This document shows positions 10,175 through 22,445 of a DNA stretch of 64,000 nt, piece after piece. Numbering within the stretch: position 1 is the stretch's first letter; each line of letters begins with the position of its first letter. Origin of the DNA: Phragmites australis (lineage: Eukaryota; Streptophyta; Magnoliopsida; Poales; Poaceae); the NCBI RefSeq assembly GCF_958298935.1, contig NC_084940.1:15681146-15745145 (forward strand), given 5' to 3'. Below the pieces are notes generated by a model. That model did not search any database and was not told where the DNA came from. It worked only from the letters and a program-made list of their open reading frames with translations. The translations under genes and the position numbers were made by a program.

Positions 10175-11450
10175 GTACCTTATGATGCTATTGCTGATTG
10201 AAGGGCGGAGTCAACCTAGAAACAATATCGATGTGTACCTCAAATCATTTATTGAAGATCTTTTTATAATGTGGAACAACGACATACAGTTATGGGATGA
10301 GTGCAAATGTGAGAACTTCACCCTACGTGCAATGTTGTTCATAAAAATTCCAGATTGACATGCTCTTGTTAACCTATCAGACAGCTAGTAAGAGGATACA
10401 AGGATGTATCCAGTGCTTGAAAGATACAATGGGCTGATGGCTGAAGGTCTCGCGAAAGATGGTTTACATGTGTCATCGTAGGTTCCTTTGCTCGAATCAC
10501 CCATACCACATCTAGGCAAGAGCTTTTGATGGGACAAGGAGACTGGTCAAGCTCCAAAGATTCACACTGAAAAATAGGTATTTGAGATGGTACAGAATGT
10601 TAGAGTTGTCATTGGAAAGGGGCAAAGCAGTACAAAATTCATGAGTAGAAAAGCAACTCCTATGTAGAAAAAGAGATCAATATTTTGGGACCTACCTTAT
10701 TGGCAGGACCTGGATGTTTGACACACACTCGACGTCATGCATATCGAGAAGAACTTGTTTGACAGATTGATTGGTACCTTACTAGATATACCAGGCAAAA
10801 TAAAATATACACTCCAAACACAAATAGACCTGAGAGATATGAAATTCAGAAAGGACCTACATCCTGAAGAACTGGACAACGGGAGAAAGCGGCTTCCTAT
10901 GGCTTGCTACACTCTAAGCAAGGTAGAGAAACGCAGCCTATGCAGTTGCTTACATGAAATCAAAGTTCCGTCCAGATACTCTGCCAACGTAAAGAGACTA
11001 ATATTGATGAAAGATTTGAAATTACTTGGCATGAAGTCTCATGAATAATACGTGATGATGACACAATTGCTTGTAGTTGCAATATGGGGCGTTCTGCTGG
11101 AGAAAGTTCGAGATCCAATCATAAAGTTGTGTTCATTCTTCAACGCGATCTCACAGAAGGTCATCAATCCGTTAAAACTAGAAAAGTTGATGGATGATGT
11201 GGTCCATACTCTATGATAGCTTGAGATGTGTTTCCCTCCATCTTTTTTTGATATCACGACCCATCTCGTTATTCACATCATAAGAGAGATAAAGATCCCA
11301 TGTTTCTTCATCAAATGTACCCTTTCAATAGATTCATGTGGGTTCTGAAGAAATATGTTCATAACTGAGGTTGGCCTGAAGGTTGCATTGCCACTTGGTG
11401 GGAAACTGAGGAGGTCATTGAGTTCTGCATTGACTACATGAATCTTAAAC
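10175..11450 (+). pseudogene. TNP2 transposase of CACTA-1, middle piece
   Basis: Continues the transposase directly after the solo LTR. Readable blocks are YLMMLLLIEGRSQPRNNID at about 10177-10230, LWDECKCENFTLRAMLF near 10287-10340, HIEKNLFDRLIGTLLDI at about 10738-10790, then GRKRLPMACYTLSKVEK near 10880-10930. A DUF4218-type region follows at 11060-11330, with KLCSFFNAISQKVINPL and then LEMCFPPSFFDI. Shortly before the break CIDYMNLK is read. Stops and small shifts occur (for example near 10375, 11046 and 11214). At 11450 the reading frame is split by CACTA-2 and resumes at 18358. Family assignment is firm; the piece is inactive. Confidence 0.88.
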
Positions 11451-11480
11451 CACTACTGGAGAAATAATTTGTACAGACGG
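11451..11480 (+). repeat. Left terminal inverted repeat of CACTA-2
   Basis: Starts with the diagnostic CACTA pentamer and is followed by GTACAGACGG, a subterminal motif that recurs near the other end. Target duplication AAC is at 11448-11450. Confidence 0.9.
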
Positions 11481-11639
11481 TTCAGAAACCCTGTGCGTAT
11501 GCTTTTAAAACCTTCTATGGAAAAAAGTCTGTACAAATCAGATTTTTATAGACGGGTTTTGCAATGTCATCGATGGGGGAGGGGGTCACCTTCAAATCTG
11601 CCGACAGGGAAGTCATGTTGATCGAGCATGTTATCTATA

Positions 11640-13490
11640 GTGTTATCTGGTGCAGATATGCAGCTACTCCGGTGTCAAGATGGTGGATATTCAAGTGTCG
11701 TGGCTACATCCTGCTGCCTCATAGCCCGTACTCGCTCCTCAACCTGTTGTTCCATCCTTTCTTCAAGCATCCATCTCTTCTTTCATCCTTGCTTCGACCT
11801 CAGCGACAATTTCCATTCTCAGCCATTCATGCTTGGCTGCTTCGTGCTCAACTTTGTTTCTCCTTTGGCTCCTATATGAATCAGTGTCGTCAGGGAATCC
11901 CAACTTCCATGGAACGCAAACTTCCTAAACTGATACAAGATGGTGTTATTGATGAAAATGGTAAGTACGAATCAAAGCCCCCTGAGAAAGAAAATTCAAC
12001 ACATTATGTTCCTCTTTACATCATAAGATTGAGTGGCCAAGAACACTGAATCTATGCACGGAACATGAAGAGGCACGAGATGATCCAACTGATGCCACCC
12101 ACTGACTCAAGCGAAATCCCCTGGGTCAGTCTGGGTAGCACATTGGAGAGACACAAAGTCAACATCCGGAATGTCCTTAAGACTAACCAATTGATGGCCC
12201 TTTCTGAGGAAATCATTTGCAACACTTTCAGAGAGGTGGAGACTGAAGTGTTTGCTCTCCTCCCCAATACGTTGGCAGTCAGTCCAATGGTAGCGCCGAT
12301 GTCGAGGCCAACTGGTCATTTCTAGCTAGAAGACCTCACCTGCCTCACCTGGCTTGACACACAAGCCTCCAGATCCATCATCTGCGTGGCAATTGGGAGC
12401 TCCACTGTCTTTGACATGACATGATTCTGGGAACTCGCCAACAAACTTCCGGGTCCTTGCATGAGAACTTGCTCAGACTTGTGAATTTGTTAAGAGATGG
12501 ATGATAATTAAGAAGTTAGAATCCGTTGGCATATACATTGTTGCAATCTTGTAGAGCTGTAATGGAGGTACTGTTCATACTCAGAAGTTAAAATAGAATG
12601 CAGACCATAACAAAGATTGGCATGTATATTTTGCTTATCAAAGTGCATAGCCAATTCATGGAGTAAATATTTTCTAGATAGCAATAAAAAATTAGGACCT
12701 GTGACATTAGAGCAACACATGCTATGCAAAAGCTCTTTTGTTGAATAGTATTCCATAAGTATAATGGGGCAACTACTAAAAGTGGCATCGAATAGAATAC
12801 CAAAATCGACTTCTTCTTCACCGTTCTTCCTCTTCCTCTTCTACTGTTTGTCTTCCTCCTTTAGAGTTCCCTTAAGTTTCTTCCCTGATGTATCTCTAGT
12901 CTTCCTACTTTGATTCCCTTCCTTTGCTACCTATCCCTAACTCCAATTCCTCCACATTTGTATCTTGAACTCAAGTGCTACTTATCAATTCGGTTGCTAA
13001 TACCAAGTTCAAGATTAGTAAGGAGATACTAATGCATGTCGTAGTGTACTTGATAAGGAGCTCGCTACTGGCACACGAGAAGTGTTCTAGAATGCCGAAC
13101 TCCAATGAAAGCACGCTCCATCGCCTCCATGGCAGACACCGCATCAAAAGTTCAAAACTACGCCATCTCAGAGAGGTGAAAGGATCACAGCGGAGGTTAC
13201 GACTCATGAGACCCTTACAGCTCTCAGACCTAAGTCGGCCAATCGCGGCGTGGGGGTTCCGATGGAGGCCGACCATGGTGCAGCATACAAACACAGTCGG
13301 GGCGACAGTGGGGCGATGGTAGGTGGCGTCGGGTCAGCAGGATCCAAGGTTGGGGCAACCGTGGACGGCATCGGGGTGGCGGGATCCGAGGTTGGGGAGG
13401 AGCACGGTCTCCCAGGAGATCGTCAGGGAGAGAGGTGGCAGCTAGGATTTAGGAAAGAACTTGGTGGTGACGCGGGTTGGACGAAACGGT
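11640..13490 (-). pseudogene. TNPA-like second gene of CACTA-2
   Basis: A TATA box (13490-13497, minus strand) and a GC-rich leader at about 13100-13485 precede an open stretch beginning MPSTVAPTLDPADP near 13375. The middle (12050-13000) is ambiguous, because frames on both strands stay open for about 80 codons. Near the distal end, at about 11690-11850 on the minus strand, a charged helical stretch is readable in pieces (EVEARMKEEMDA, then EQQVEERVRAMRQQ). It resembles the coiled-coil tail of plant TNPA/PF03004 proteins, which bind subterminal repeats. Position downstream of TNP2 on the same strand supports TNPA. Exons cannot be joined with confidence and the plus-strand ORF at 11564-12325 is treated as a shadow. 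Confidence 0.45.
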
Positions 13491-13497
13491 ATTTATA
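13490..13497 (-). promoter_or_regulatory. TATA box for the second gene of CACTA-2
   Basis: TATAAATA on the minus strand, directly between the internal repeat array (13500-13740) and the GC-rich leader reading leftwards. Position and context suggest a core promoter. Confidence 0.5.
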
Positions 13498-13499
13498 CC

Positions 13500-13740
13500 C
13501 ACCTTACTACTGACGGGTCATAATTTCGAGCCATATGTAATAATTTTAGTACATACTGCTATATTTAACGAGCCATCTGTACTAATATTAGTACAGATGG
13601 TTATATGTAACAAGCCATCTGTACTAATGTTATTTGTACATATGACTTGTTATACATAGCCATCTGTACTAATATTATTACAGATGGTTGAAAGTAATAA
13701 CCTGTCTGTACTATTAAATTTCCAGACAAATTATTAAAAC
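13500..13740. repeat. Internal array of subterminal-type repeats in CACTA-2
   Basis: At least six copies of a motif of the form GCCATCTGTACTAATATT and its complement AATATTAGTACAGATGG occur in both orientations between 13505 and 13725. The same vocabulary (CTGTAC, GACGG, AGCCGTCTG) is used near both termini. The array sits between the TNP2 gene and the promoter of the second gene instead of at an element end. Confidence 0.75.
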
Positions 13741-13989
13741 TTGCAAAATTCATAAATAATTCATACAAACTCCAAATGAGATGAAATTTTTATGGAAATT
13801 TATGGTTTAGTGTGTACATTCAAATGGTATAGATCTCATTTATGTAATTAATGTAACCCTAAATTAATTTATACAAACTCTAAATTAATGAGATCAAAAT
13901 TTTAAGTAAATTCATACTAATTCATTTAACATATTACATTGCAATACATTGGTACATAACAACCAAGTAACATCATATAGCTTTAACAA

Positions 13990-16900
13990 TCATCCCTTCT
14001 TGATGATCGATTTGCAGATATCAAGCGGCCCCGGTCGGAAGTTGTTTTTCGCTAAGGGCGATGCAATCTCCAAGAGGGTACTCATCAAAGTGATTGTACT
14101 CTTCTTCATCCACGACATTCTGAACTCTGACAATCCTTCTTTTTCAGTGAAGGACTACGTGAGCTTTGGATTTGCTGGATCTTGCACATAAAAGACCTAG
14201 ACAACTTGCTTTACGAGTACAAATGGTTCATCTTTGTATGCAGCACGTTCGAGGTTAACTGTAGTCATTCTATACTTGTGTACCCTAACACTTGAGAGTG
14301 CGACCCAACGGCACTGAAAGAGAGGGATCTTGAAATGCACATAGTTGAGTTCCCAAATCTCCTCTATACACCCATAGTACGCACATATCCCACATTTGTC
14401 CTAAAAGGCATCTATGCGCATACCGGTGTTTTGTACCGTGCTCTTACTATCCCATGCTCTAGTATAAAAGGTGTACCCGTTTATGTCGTATGCTTCAAAT
14501 ATCATGACTGTGTAACTTGGTCATCTTGCCAACTAGCCAATATTGTCCTCTGTTGAACTATTATTGCTGAATCGCACTATCAACCAGTTGTTGAAGCTAT
14601 GGTTGTGCTATTTTGTGATCCAAGCCTCTGTATGGCCTAGATTCTCTCTGCGTAGCATGTCCTTATGTATGTCAATATATGGGGATACTTCAATCATATG
14701 TTGCAAGACCGTGAAATGGGCTTTAGATAATCTAGAAAAGTCAACAATGATTGATAATCCTACCTATGGTCCCCTTCCCATCCAGTCTTCCCCCATGGCG
14801 AGACATGGGCACACCTATTAGTTTGGGTTGCTCCATGTAATCGATGTAAACTCAGCTACCTCTTCAATTGTGTAACCTTGGACGATACTGCCCTTCGGAC
14901 GAGATCGATTCCGTACATACTTCTTGAGAATTCCCATGTAACAAACGGGTACATCTGATGTAGGAATATTGGGCTGCATATCTTTATCTCTCTCACGAGG
15001 TGAATGATAGCATGTACCATGATATCAAAAAATGACAGAGGAAAGTACATCTCAAGATGACATAGTGCCTGCACCACATCGGCCTATAAAACATCAAGTA
15101 CTTTAGGATCGATGACCTTCTGAAAAATTGTGTTGAAGAAGTAACACAACTTGGCGATTGTGTCTCAGAGATAGGTCGGCTGGATATTTTGGATTGCTAC
15201 AGGAAACATCTATGTCATCAACACATGGCAATCATGGGACTTTATGCCAACTAATTTCAAATCTTGAATTGAAACAAGTTTTGAGATGTTGGCGGAGTAA
15301 CCAGATGGAACTTTCACACCAAGCAAGCACCGGCACAGTTCGGTTCTCTCAGCCTTTTCAGATTATAGCAGGCATGAGGAAACCTCATTCTACCTTTTTC
15401 GGAGGTCTCAGGTGCCAACTTGGGTCTGATCTTCATATCAACCAAGTCAAGCCTTGCGTTGAGGCCATCCTTCATCTTGCCTGGAATATTAAGTAAAAGA
15501 CCAATCAAGCTTTTGCACACATTCTTCTCTACATGCATAACGTTGATGCAGTGATGAACTTCAAGGTGCTTCCAATACAGTAGCTCCCACAATATAGATC
15601 TCTTCTTTCACATGCCACCGGCATCCTTAGATTTTTTAGTCCCCTTTTCAAACACAACATCGAGATCTTTAACCATATTGTGCACCTCTTGACCATTATA
15701 GTGCCTTGGACATAAATCTCTCTCCCTCATTTCGTCAAATTGTTCCTTCATATTGCGGTATGGGTGATACCTTTTAATGAACCTACGGTGGCGCGTGAAC
15801 ACCGTTCTACACAAGTGGGGTAGCAACATACTCGTGGTACCATCTAAGCAATGAGGGAACGCCGTGTCTACTTGTTTACTCTAGTCCAAAAGGTTATGTA
15901 GTGCAGGCAAATCATTGATTGTACAGAATAACAAGGCACATAGCATGAAATTATCTCTTTTGTACACATCCCATATTTGCGCCCCTTCGTTCCACAATAT
16001 TTTTAGATCTTCCACCAATGGTCTTTGGTATACATCAATATCGTTCCTAGGTTGTTTTGGGCCTTGGATAAGTAACGACATCATCAAGTACTTCTGCTTC
16101 ATATATAGTCAAGGAGGTAGGTTGTAAATACTGAGAACAACTGGCCAAGTGTTGTGCCTACTGCTCATGTTCCCAAAAGGATTTATCCCGTCTGTGCTCA
16201 AAGCAAACCTTATATTCTCTGGTTCTGCATCAAAGTCATCGAAGATTGTGTTGATGTTTATCCATTAGGGAGAATCGGCAGAGTGTCTTAGCTTTACATC
16301 TTGCTTGAGACCCTCTGAGTGCCAGCACAACAAGTTGATCTCTTTTCGATTTGCAAACAAATGCTTAAGACGCGAAATTATAGACAGATACCACATCACC
16401 TTAGTAGGAATTCCTCTCTTCACCCCGCTGTCGTCTGATTAACCCTTACACTTGTATCGAGATGCTTTGCACACTGAACATGAATGCACGTCTTATAGAT
16501 CTTTATGGTACATGATACAATCATTCAAACATGTATGTATCCTTGCTACATCCATCCTCAATGGACAAAGAACCTACTTTGCTTCATATGTGCTTTTGGG
16601 CAGCTTGTTTCTATCAGGAAGCATGTCCGATAAGAGTTCTAATAGCGCAGTGAAACTCTTATCCGACCAACCATCGCTTGCTTTCAATTTAAGCAGTTTA
16701 AGTACGGATGACAACTTTGTGTATTCTGATTTGCATCCAGGGAACAATGGTTTCTCCGAGTTCTCAATCAAGCACATGAATTTGTTAAAGTCTCTCTGAG
16801 TACTCAAGTTCATGTCTACATCGTACAACATCTTATCCAACCTATCATCATCATCTGCACCACCACAATCAGCATCATTTGCACCAAATTCCTGATCATC

Positions 16901-17194
16901 TTCTCTTCTTACGTTGACTTCGGGTTCTTCGACGATACCAATGTCTTCATGTAACACATTCTGCTCTTCACCATGTTTGGTCCAACACGTGTAGTCTGGT
17001 TTGAAACCCCTGATAATCAAGTGCGCTTGGATCTGTAAGGCTACATTCTGTCTAAGAAAGGATCATTCATTTCTACAATCACAAAAAGGACAATATATAA
17101 ATTCAACACCCTTCTTCAAATGATCCTCCTCGGCAACTGTCAGAAAAGCCGTCACACCATCAAGGTAACCTTGGTTCGTACGAGAACTGTACAT
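13990..17194 (-). pseudogene. TNP2 transposase of CACTA-2
   Basis: Reads leftwards. It starts with MYSSRTNQGYLDGV (ATG at 17192-17194), a transposase-associated N-terminal domain with a C-P-F-C-D-C-R cluster near 17080 and FKPDYTCW near 16985. An acidic region (16830-16930) and the block KASDGWSDKSFTALLELL near 16640-16690 follow. DGINPFGNMSS lies near 16160-16190 and KQPRNDIDVYQRPLVEDL-like sequence near 16000-16060. HVEKNVCKSLIGLLLNIPG is at about 15475-15535, the DUF4218-type LEMYFPLSFFDIMVH near 15010-15060, and the DUF4216-type C-terminus at about 14440-14000. Frameshifts and stops occur near 17045, 15600, 15310 and 14190. It has the same family and domain order as the host TNP2, but the sequence is clearly different. 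Confidence 0.88.
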
Positions 17195-17199
17195 CCAAC

Positions 17200-17930
17200 C
17201 ACAAAACACCTACAATGTACGAAGTAAACTAATGTCAAATCAACCTAATAAAAGAGAGCAACCGAGTTTTTCATCGAAAAAAATGGAGCTACCATGCATG
17301 CATGCATGAATGAACCATACAAATGACAATTAGTTAAAAAATAATTAATGATTAACATTATATATTATATACATGAATACCTAAAAATAAGGGCAAACAT
17401 TAATTCAAACTTATCGTTAAATACTATATAGTTATTGATAATTTTATGTTTATATACTAAAAATCCAAAATTTATCTAGAACACTAGATTAAAGGAAGCC
17501 TTTTATAATAACACATAATTAATCCTTGATCTATACTTTGAGCTTCATATACACCTAGAACAACTAATATATTCTAGATCATCATGAAAAAAAATCTAGG
17601 TCCAAATGTAGATACAGTTGACCTCTCAAGACTAAATTAGAACACAAATCTACATCATCTAATGAATAGAACAAAACTATGTCATCATGGAAAAGATCTA
17701 GATCTAGCTAGCTCTCCAAACCAAATCTAAACCAAATTAGAATGTAATGCTTAGCTTGGAGTAACAAATGCCAAAAAATATTCAAATTTTCACCGAAATC
17801 TAACATTTTTTTTTTGTGAAAATCGCCGGTCTCTTCCTCCAAAAGCTGTGCAATGTTCATCACTGTTCATCCGGTACTGTTCTGCTTCAATATGGAGGTA
17901 GGGGATGATGTACTGTTATAATATTTCAGA
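17200..17930. other. AT-rich 5' flank of CACTA-2 TNP2
   Basis: No ORF of note. Contains a CATG tetranucleotide run near 17292-17308 and long AT-rich tracts. As it lies upstream of the TNP2 start it should hold the promoter, but I cannot point to a convincing TATA box. Confidence 0.5.
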
Positions 17931-18330
17931 TGGCTTCATGTTTGGAGCAGTCAGTACTAAAGTGTCCCACCTCCCCGTGACCATTTTTTTAGACGGCTCG
18001 TGTTTGGAGCCGTCTGCACTAATTTTATGGACGGGCCTTGTTTGGCACTGTTTGTGAAATTTAGACGGCTCTAAATATGAGCCGCGTGGATAAATGTTAT
18101 GGACGGTTCTTGTTTGGAGCCATCTATGATGTTAGTTTTATTACACACAGCTCCAAATATGAGTCATCTGTATAAATATTATAGACGGTCCCAAATGGGA
18201 ATCGTCTGTACTAAAAGCATCGCACCACTTCCGGTCGTGTCTTGTCATTATCACAGATAGTTCTTGTTTAGACCGTCTATGATAATCATTGCACAGATGG
18301 CTCACAGTAACTATCTGTACATGGGCGTCC
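17930..18330. repeat. Right subterminal repeats of CACTA-2
   Basis: Repeated GACGGCTC/GAGCCGTC and TTGTTTGGAGCCGTCT-like units in both orientations at about 17990-18320, mixed with CATCTGTA-type units. CACTA subterminal repeats are binding sites for the TNPA protein. The array is much denser than the one near the left end (11470-11560). Confidence 0.8.
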
Positions 18331-18354
18331 CACTAAATCATTTCTATAGTAGTG
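18325..18354 (-). repeat. Right terminal inverted repeat of CACTA-2
   Basis: Reverse complement begins CACTACTATAGAAATGATTT. Followed by the target duplication AAC at 18355-18357. Confidence 0.9.
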
Positions 18355-18357
18355 AAC

Positions 18358-19140
18358 CAATTGATGTGCATGTATCTCGCCATGGTGGGAAGCTATAGGG
18401 GATAGGGACGATAGGTGCAAATCAATCCGTACAACCGATCGTGTTTGCTTCACTCAAGCTCAAACACATTTCACAGTTCTACAATAATCAGTTGTAGTGG
18501 GCCTAGATGTTAATATGAACGCTAGCATGCTACACACTAAAAACCCATGTAAGTCAAAGGATCAGATTGTGATAGAGCACAAAGATCATTTTGGCAATTG
18601 GTTAGACACATGATGGGTAAGGATAAAGAGAATGCTTAGTTGAAACCGCTTCCTCATGGACTGTCAACTACAATTCTGACATCCCAAGATTACAATATCA
18701 ATGGATATACATTTTATATGAGAGCACAAGATGACAAGAGCACCAACTAAAATAGCGATGTACGTATCGATGCCTACGACATCAATGACAATAGGGAGAC
18801 CTACCATGGATTCATAGAGAAGATTTGGGAGCTCCAGTATGGACTGTTGAATGTCCCTCTTTTTCGGTGGTAATGGGTCAGACACCCAGGAGGAGGGAAC
18901 ATTGACAAGTTTGGTATGACTACCGTAGACCTCAAACTCATCAATTACAGAGAAAAACCATTCGTACTTGCGAATGATGTTACACAAGTCTTCTAAGTAA
19001 AGAACCCAGATGACAAGCAGCGCCACATAGTTCTTCAAGGAAAAACAAGGATTGTCGGAGTTGAACATATCGTCGACGAGGAAGACTAAATAAATTCGAC
19101 GACCTCCCTCCTTTTGGAGAGAATGTCGACCTAAGTCAAA
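18358..19140 (+). pseudogene. TNP2 transposase of CACTA-1, C-terminal piece
   Basis: Resumes exactly where 11450 stopped: the codons after the AAC duplication read IDVHVSRHGGKL, a conserved block of TNP2 linkers. The DUF4216-type domain follows at about 18680-19060, with YNINGYTFYMRAQDD near 18690-18735, ETYHGFIEKIWEL near 18799-18838, NIDKFGMTTVDLKL near 18900-18940 and KPFVLANDVTQVF near 18957-18995. A few stops interrupt. The gene ends around 19140; 19140-19440 is AT-rich with nothing recognisable. The minus-strand ORF at 18664-19068 is a shadow. Confidence 0.85.
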
Positions 19141-19444
19141 TAGAAGACACTAAGGAAGCTACTTATATACGTTGTGATCCTAACGAAAGTCTAATCGTTT
19201 TGATGTATTCATTGAGGAATTGCTTAAATTTGTATTAATTAATGAAATGTTGTTTCGTATTAATTAATAATTAAGGATATATATGTTTTAATGTAAATAC
19301 TATTTTACTAAACTATATGAATAAAAAATACTATACAAAGTACTAAGGACATGCTTTAATGTAAATACTATGATTTAATAAACTATATGAATAAAATTAA
19401 AAAATACATATACATATTATTTTAATAAACTATAAAAAACTAGA

Positions 19445-19530
19445 ATCACAGCCGGTTGTAGTATAGAATTGGTAGTGATGTTAGGGGTATCACTGCCGGT
19501 TGTTTACAACAACTGGCAGCGATACTTCTA
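19445..19530. repeat. Internal subterminal-type repeats in CACTA-1
   Basis: Copies of CACTGCCGGTTGT, CACAGCCGGTTGT and the inverse form CAACTGGCAGCGATA occur within about 80 bp between the TNP2 and TNPA/Ulp1 genes. The same motif family (ATCATTGTCGGTT, ATCACAATTGGTT) lies next to the right terminus at 27030-27150. Confidence 0.65.
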
Positions 19531-19559
19531 AGTAAAAATTATGTGCCCCAACCCTTAGC

Positions 19560-19770
19560 TGTAACACCCAAAATTTTCATCTCCCGATGCCATGATGCCC
19601 ATCAGCCGCCCTAGTGCTCCGTCGCCCTAGTGCTCTGACACCTTGACGCCCGTCCACTGCCCGGGTGCCCCACTGCCCTGGTTGCCTCTCCTTTGCCTGT
19701 AGGATTCCTGTGAGGCCTCTTCTCTTTGTGGGCTTCGGTCGAGCTCTCCCGCGTTCGCGTGGCAAGATGT
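19560..19770 (+). other. GC-rich leader region before the TNPA/Ulp1 gene of CACTA-1
   Basis: A local GC-rich block (CGCCCTAGTGCTCCGTCGCC and similar) in otherwise AT-rich DNA. Its position between the internal repeats and the TNPA coding region mirrors the GC-rich leader of the second gene in CACTA-2, so it is probably the first exon or leader. No start codon can be chosen. Confidence 0.35.
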
Positions 19771-19995
19771 GTTGCTTAGTTTGTACATGTCTCATTCATT
19801 GAGAATTTAATCTGATATTGAATTTGTACCAAAAAAGTTGGAGAACTGAATTGGAAATATGAGATTATATTCAAATGTGATGCTTAGTTTGTACAAGTCT
19901 CATTCATATTGTATTTGTATAAAAAAAATTGGAGAACTAAATTGGAGATCTAAAATTGTATTCAAATGTGATGCTTAGTTTGTACAAGTCGCAAA
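19771..19995 (+). repeat. Degenerate tandem repeat of about 91-108 bp
   Basis: GNTGCTTAGTTTGTACAAGT recurs at 19771, 19879 and 19970; between copies TTGGAGAACTNAATTGGA and ATTNTATTCAAATGTGATG recur. It is likely an intron of the TNPA/Ulp1 gene, since that gene also resumes at 20197 after AT-rich DNA. Confidence 0.7.
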
Positions 19996-22445
19996 GTGAA
20001 GAACATTGTGGTGTTTATCCTTGGTCTTACTTTCATAATTATAAGTTATGTTCACATTTAACACAATGGCATGCATATATCGAGTGAAACTCCTAGTGGA
20101 CATTGTAGTGTCAATTCTTGGTCTTAGTTATCATGAATGTATTTTTTTTTCTATCATGAAGAAGTCCATAAGATAGAAATTAATTTGTATATAGGAATGG
20201 CACCTACAAAGGCAAGTCACCCCTCCTCGGACCAGGGTGCAGCCTCGGATGGAGATGGGCACGTAAACATGGAACAGACAAGAAACGATAGCCCAAGAAG
20301 CAACGAAAGCCCGAGTGAGCACCTCAACTTGGATCACCATGACGAGCTAGAGGTTTAGACTTCGACTGATGCTACATATGGTCAGACGTCCCAAGTACAA
20401 AGAATGAATGATCAAGGTCCCAGCAAGTTGCCTATGGATGCTTTGTCATCACAGAGATTGATGGAGTAATGAAGCCTTTGCATGTGTTGGCATCGTACAA
20501 GACATCATGCAGGGTTCTCGTCAGGGGTCATATCCCAATCAGCTATAGAAGTTGGAGAGGCTGTCCAGATGACTAGTGGGCCATTCCCAATGACATCAAG
20601 AACCTTTGTGGGAGAAGTTGAGATATGTTTGAGTTCCCTAAAGGGTACAACCTTGAGTGAGCAAAGGCCTATGCGTTAAATGTAATGGCCAACCCATTTA
20701 AGAATTTCAAAGGTATATTGTATAGAGATTATTTGAGGAACAACCGAAGAGCATACTTTAGTGTTTATACTAAGTAGCAAGATTATAGGAATGAATTTGT
20801 GCAGTACAAGCAGTCAGAGGAAGCAATTAAGCAAAGTGAGGCAAACAAGGCCAACTACGAAAAGAACATTTACCATCACAGACCAGGCACACATGGTTAT
20901 GCGAAGAAATTAGCTTACTAGGAGAGGAAGGAAGAAGAACTAGTCCACAACGGTGTTACACCTGTGATGGCTCAGTGGATTCCAGGAGCAAAACACTATT
21001 TGTACACGATGAGGTGACTCTTTCGGATAAAGGCCAACTATGTTTCAGAAACAAAAAGATCAAGAGGTGATGTAAAGTATCACGGATGCCCACACCTAGA
21101 GTTCCCAAGGCTCTTTCAAGTCAGATAGGGAGAAGGACAAGCTAACCTTGGCACTAGAAAATAAGGAGCACACGGGCCGCACGCGAGACCAAGGTTTGAG
21201 GCCTTAGAAAGGCTCCATCCAAAAATACTCCAAGAGTTATAGGATTCAGAAGAGAAGTAGACAAGAAATGCAATATATCTTGGCTCTTGTACAAGAAAAA
21301 ATCCAACAAGAGAGATAGATGATGGTAGCCTGTATATAGCAAGCCGTGCAAAAAGCCATCAGCCAACAGTAAGTACAAGACAATGTTGTTGTTCTCCACA
21401 TCCTAGTGCTCGTCGCAGTAGTTGCACATCCATGAGCATTCCCGAAGATGAATTATGTCTATCCAGCGAACTGTATCAAAGAAACCACACAGTGTAAAGC
21501 TTGTTGTGCCCACTGTGAACGTTACCACCAAGGTGGCTTTGGGCTTGACTTGGCCTGTGGAAGCCAGGGCTCTGATCAATAATCGTCCGATACTACCGGG
21601 ATATGGCAGGGTCTAAGTGGATAGCGTACTACCCAGGTACCGCAAAATGGACATGGATATCCCCAAAGAAATAAGGCAGAAGAAATTGGGAGCAAACATT
21701 GTTAGCACTACATATTGTTTAGCGAAGACATAGACGATGAAGAAGAGGAGATGGACTCACATGGATACCTCCCTTCACCTATACCAGCAAGATGTCCGAG
21801 TCCTCCACTGCTAGCATTTGCACCACTTAGAAGTTTGAGTCATCTGCCACCAGCATCTGCACCGCTTAGAAGTTCGAGTCATCTGTCACCAGCACATGCA
21901 CCGTCTAAGAAGTTGATTTCATCTATAAATTGCTTTCATCTAAGAAATCTCTTTCATCTCAGAAGAAGGCACCACCTATAATGTCGGCACCACCTTAGCA
22001 ACAAGAACAAACTTTTGAGGAATTGAGGTGGATAGTGAATGCTAGTGTAACTGCACACTTCAAGCCAGCTCCTCCTAAGAGGAAGGATCCAATCAATCCT
22101 ACAGCGTAGAACTTTTTCATATCCATGGCAAAATAAAAAATAGACGGGGGCACTGATCTAAAGCATAAATTGGACTACGAGCGCATCCAGGAGAAGGCTT
22201 AGCTGAAGGAGACCGTGATCCAATAGTTTCTTGTCAAAACCGGACTTACAGAAGACCAAATAGTCTAGGACAGCCCAATTGACACTGCAAAGCTTAGATA
22301 GTCATTTAAGTTGGTCAACAGAGTCAAGTAAGGGTAGAGAAATGATCAATGCCAGCTACATATTATGGCTGAAATTCAAGGAAATTATAACGTGTATCCA
22401 CAAGACACCCTCAACGTGCCTATCATGAGTTGCTAGACACTGTAA

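Larger units (their letters stand above)
11451..18354 (-). mobile_element. Complete CACTA transposon CACTA-2 nested in CACTA-1
   Basis: 6904 bp bounded by CACTACTGGAGAAATAATTT at the left and, read from the right, CACTACTATAGAAATGATTT. The two ends match at 17 of the first 20 positions. The target duplication is a perfect AAC (11448-11450 and 18355-18357), the 3-bp length expected for CACTA. Both genes read leftwards: TNP2 (17194 to about 13990), then a TNPA-like gene (about 13490 to 11640). Subterminal repeats of the type CATCTGTACTAATATT or GACGGCTC lie at 17930-18330, and a further array of the same flavour lies internally at 13500-13740. Stops in both genes suggest it is no longer autonomous, though its ends look usable. 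Confidence 0.92.

Noticed and set aside
11564..12325. Plus-strand ORFs as a captured gene in CACTA-2
   Set aside because: The minus strand of the same region shows TNPA-like charged helices and a promoter oriented leftwards; the plus-strand frame has no recognisable domain. Some doubt remains for 12050-12330.
13250..13513. Gly-rich plus-strand ORF
   Set aside because: GC-rich leader of the minus-strand gene downstream of a TATA box; Gly/Val richness is a by-product of base composition.
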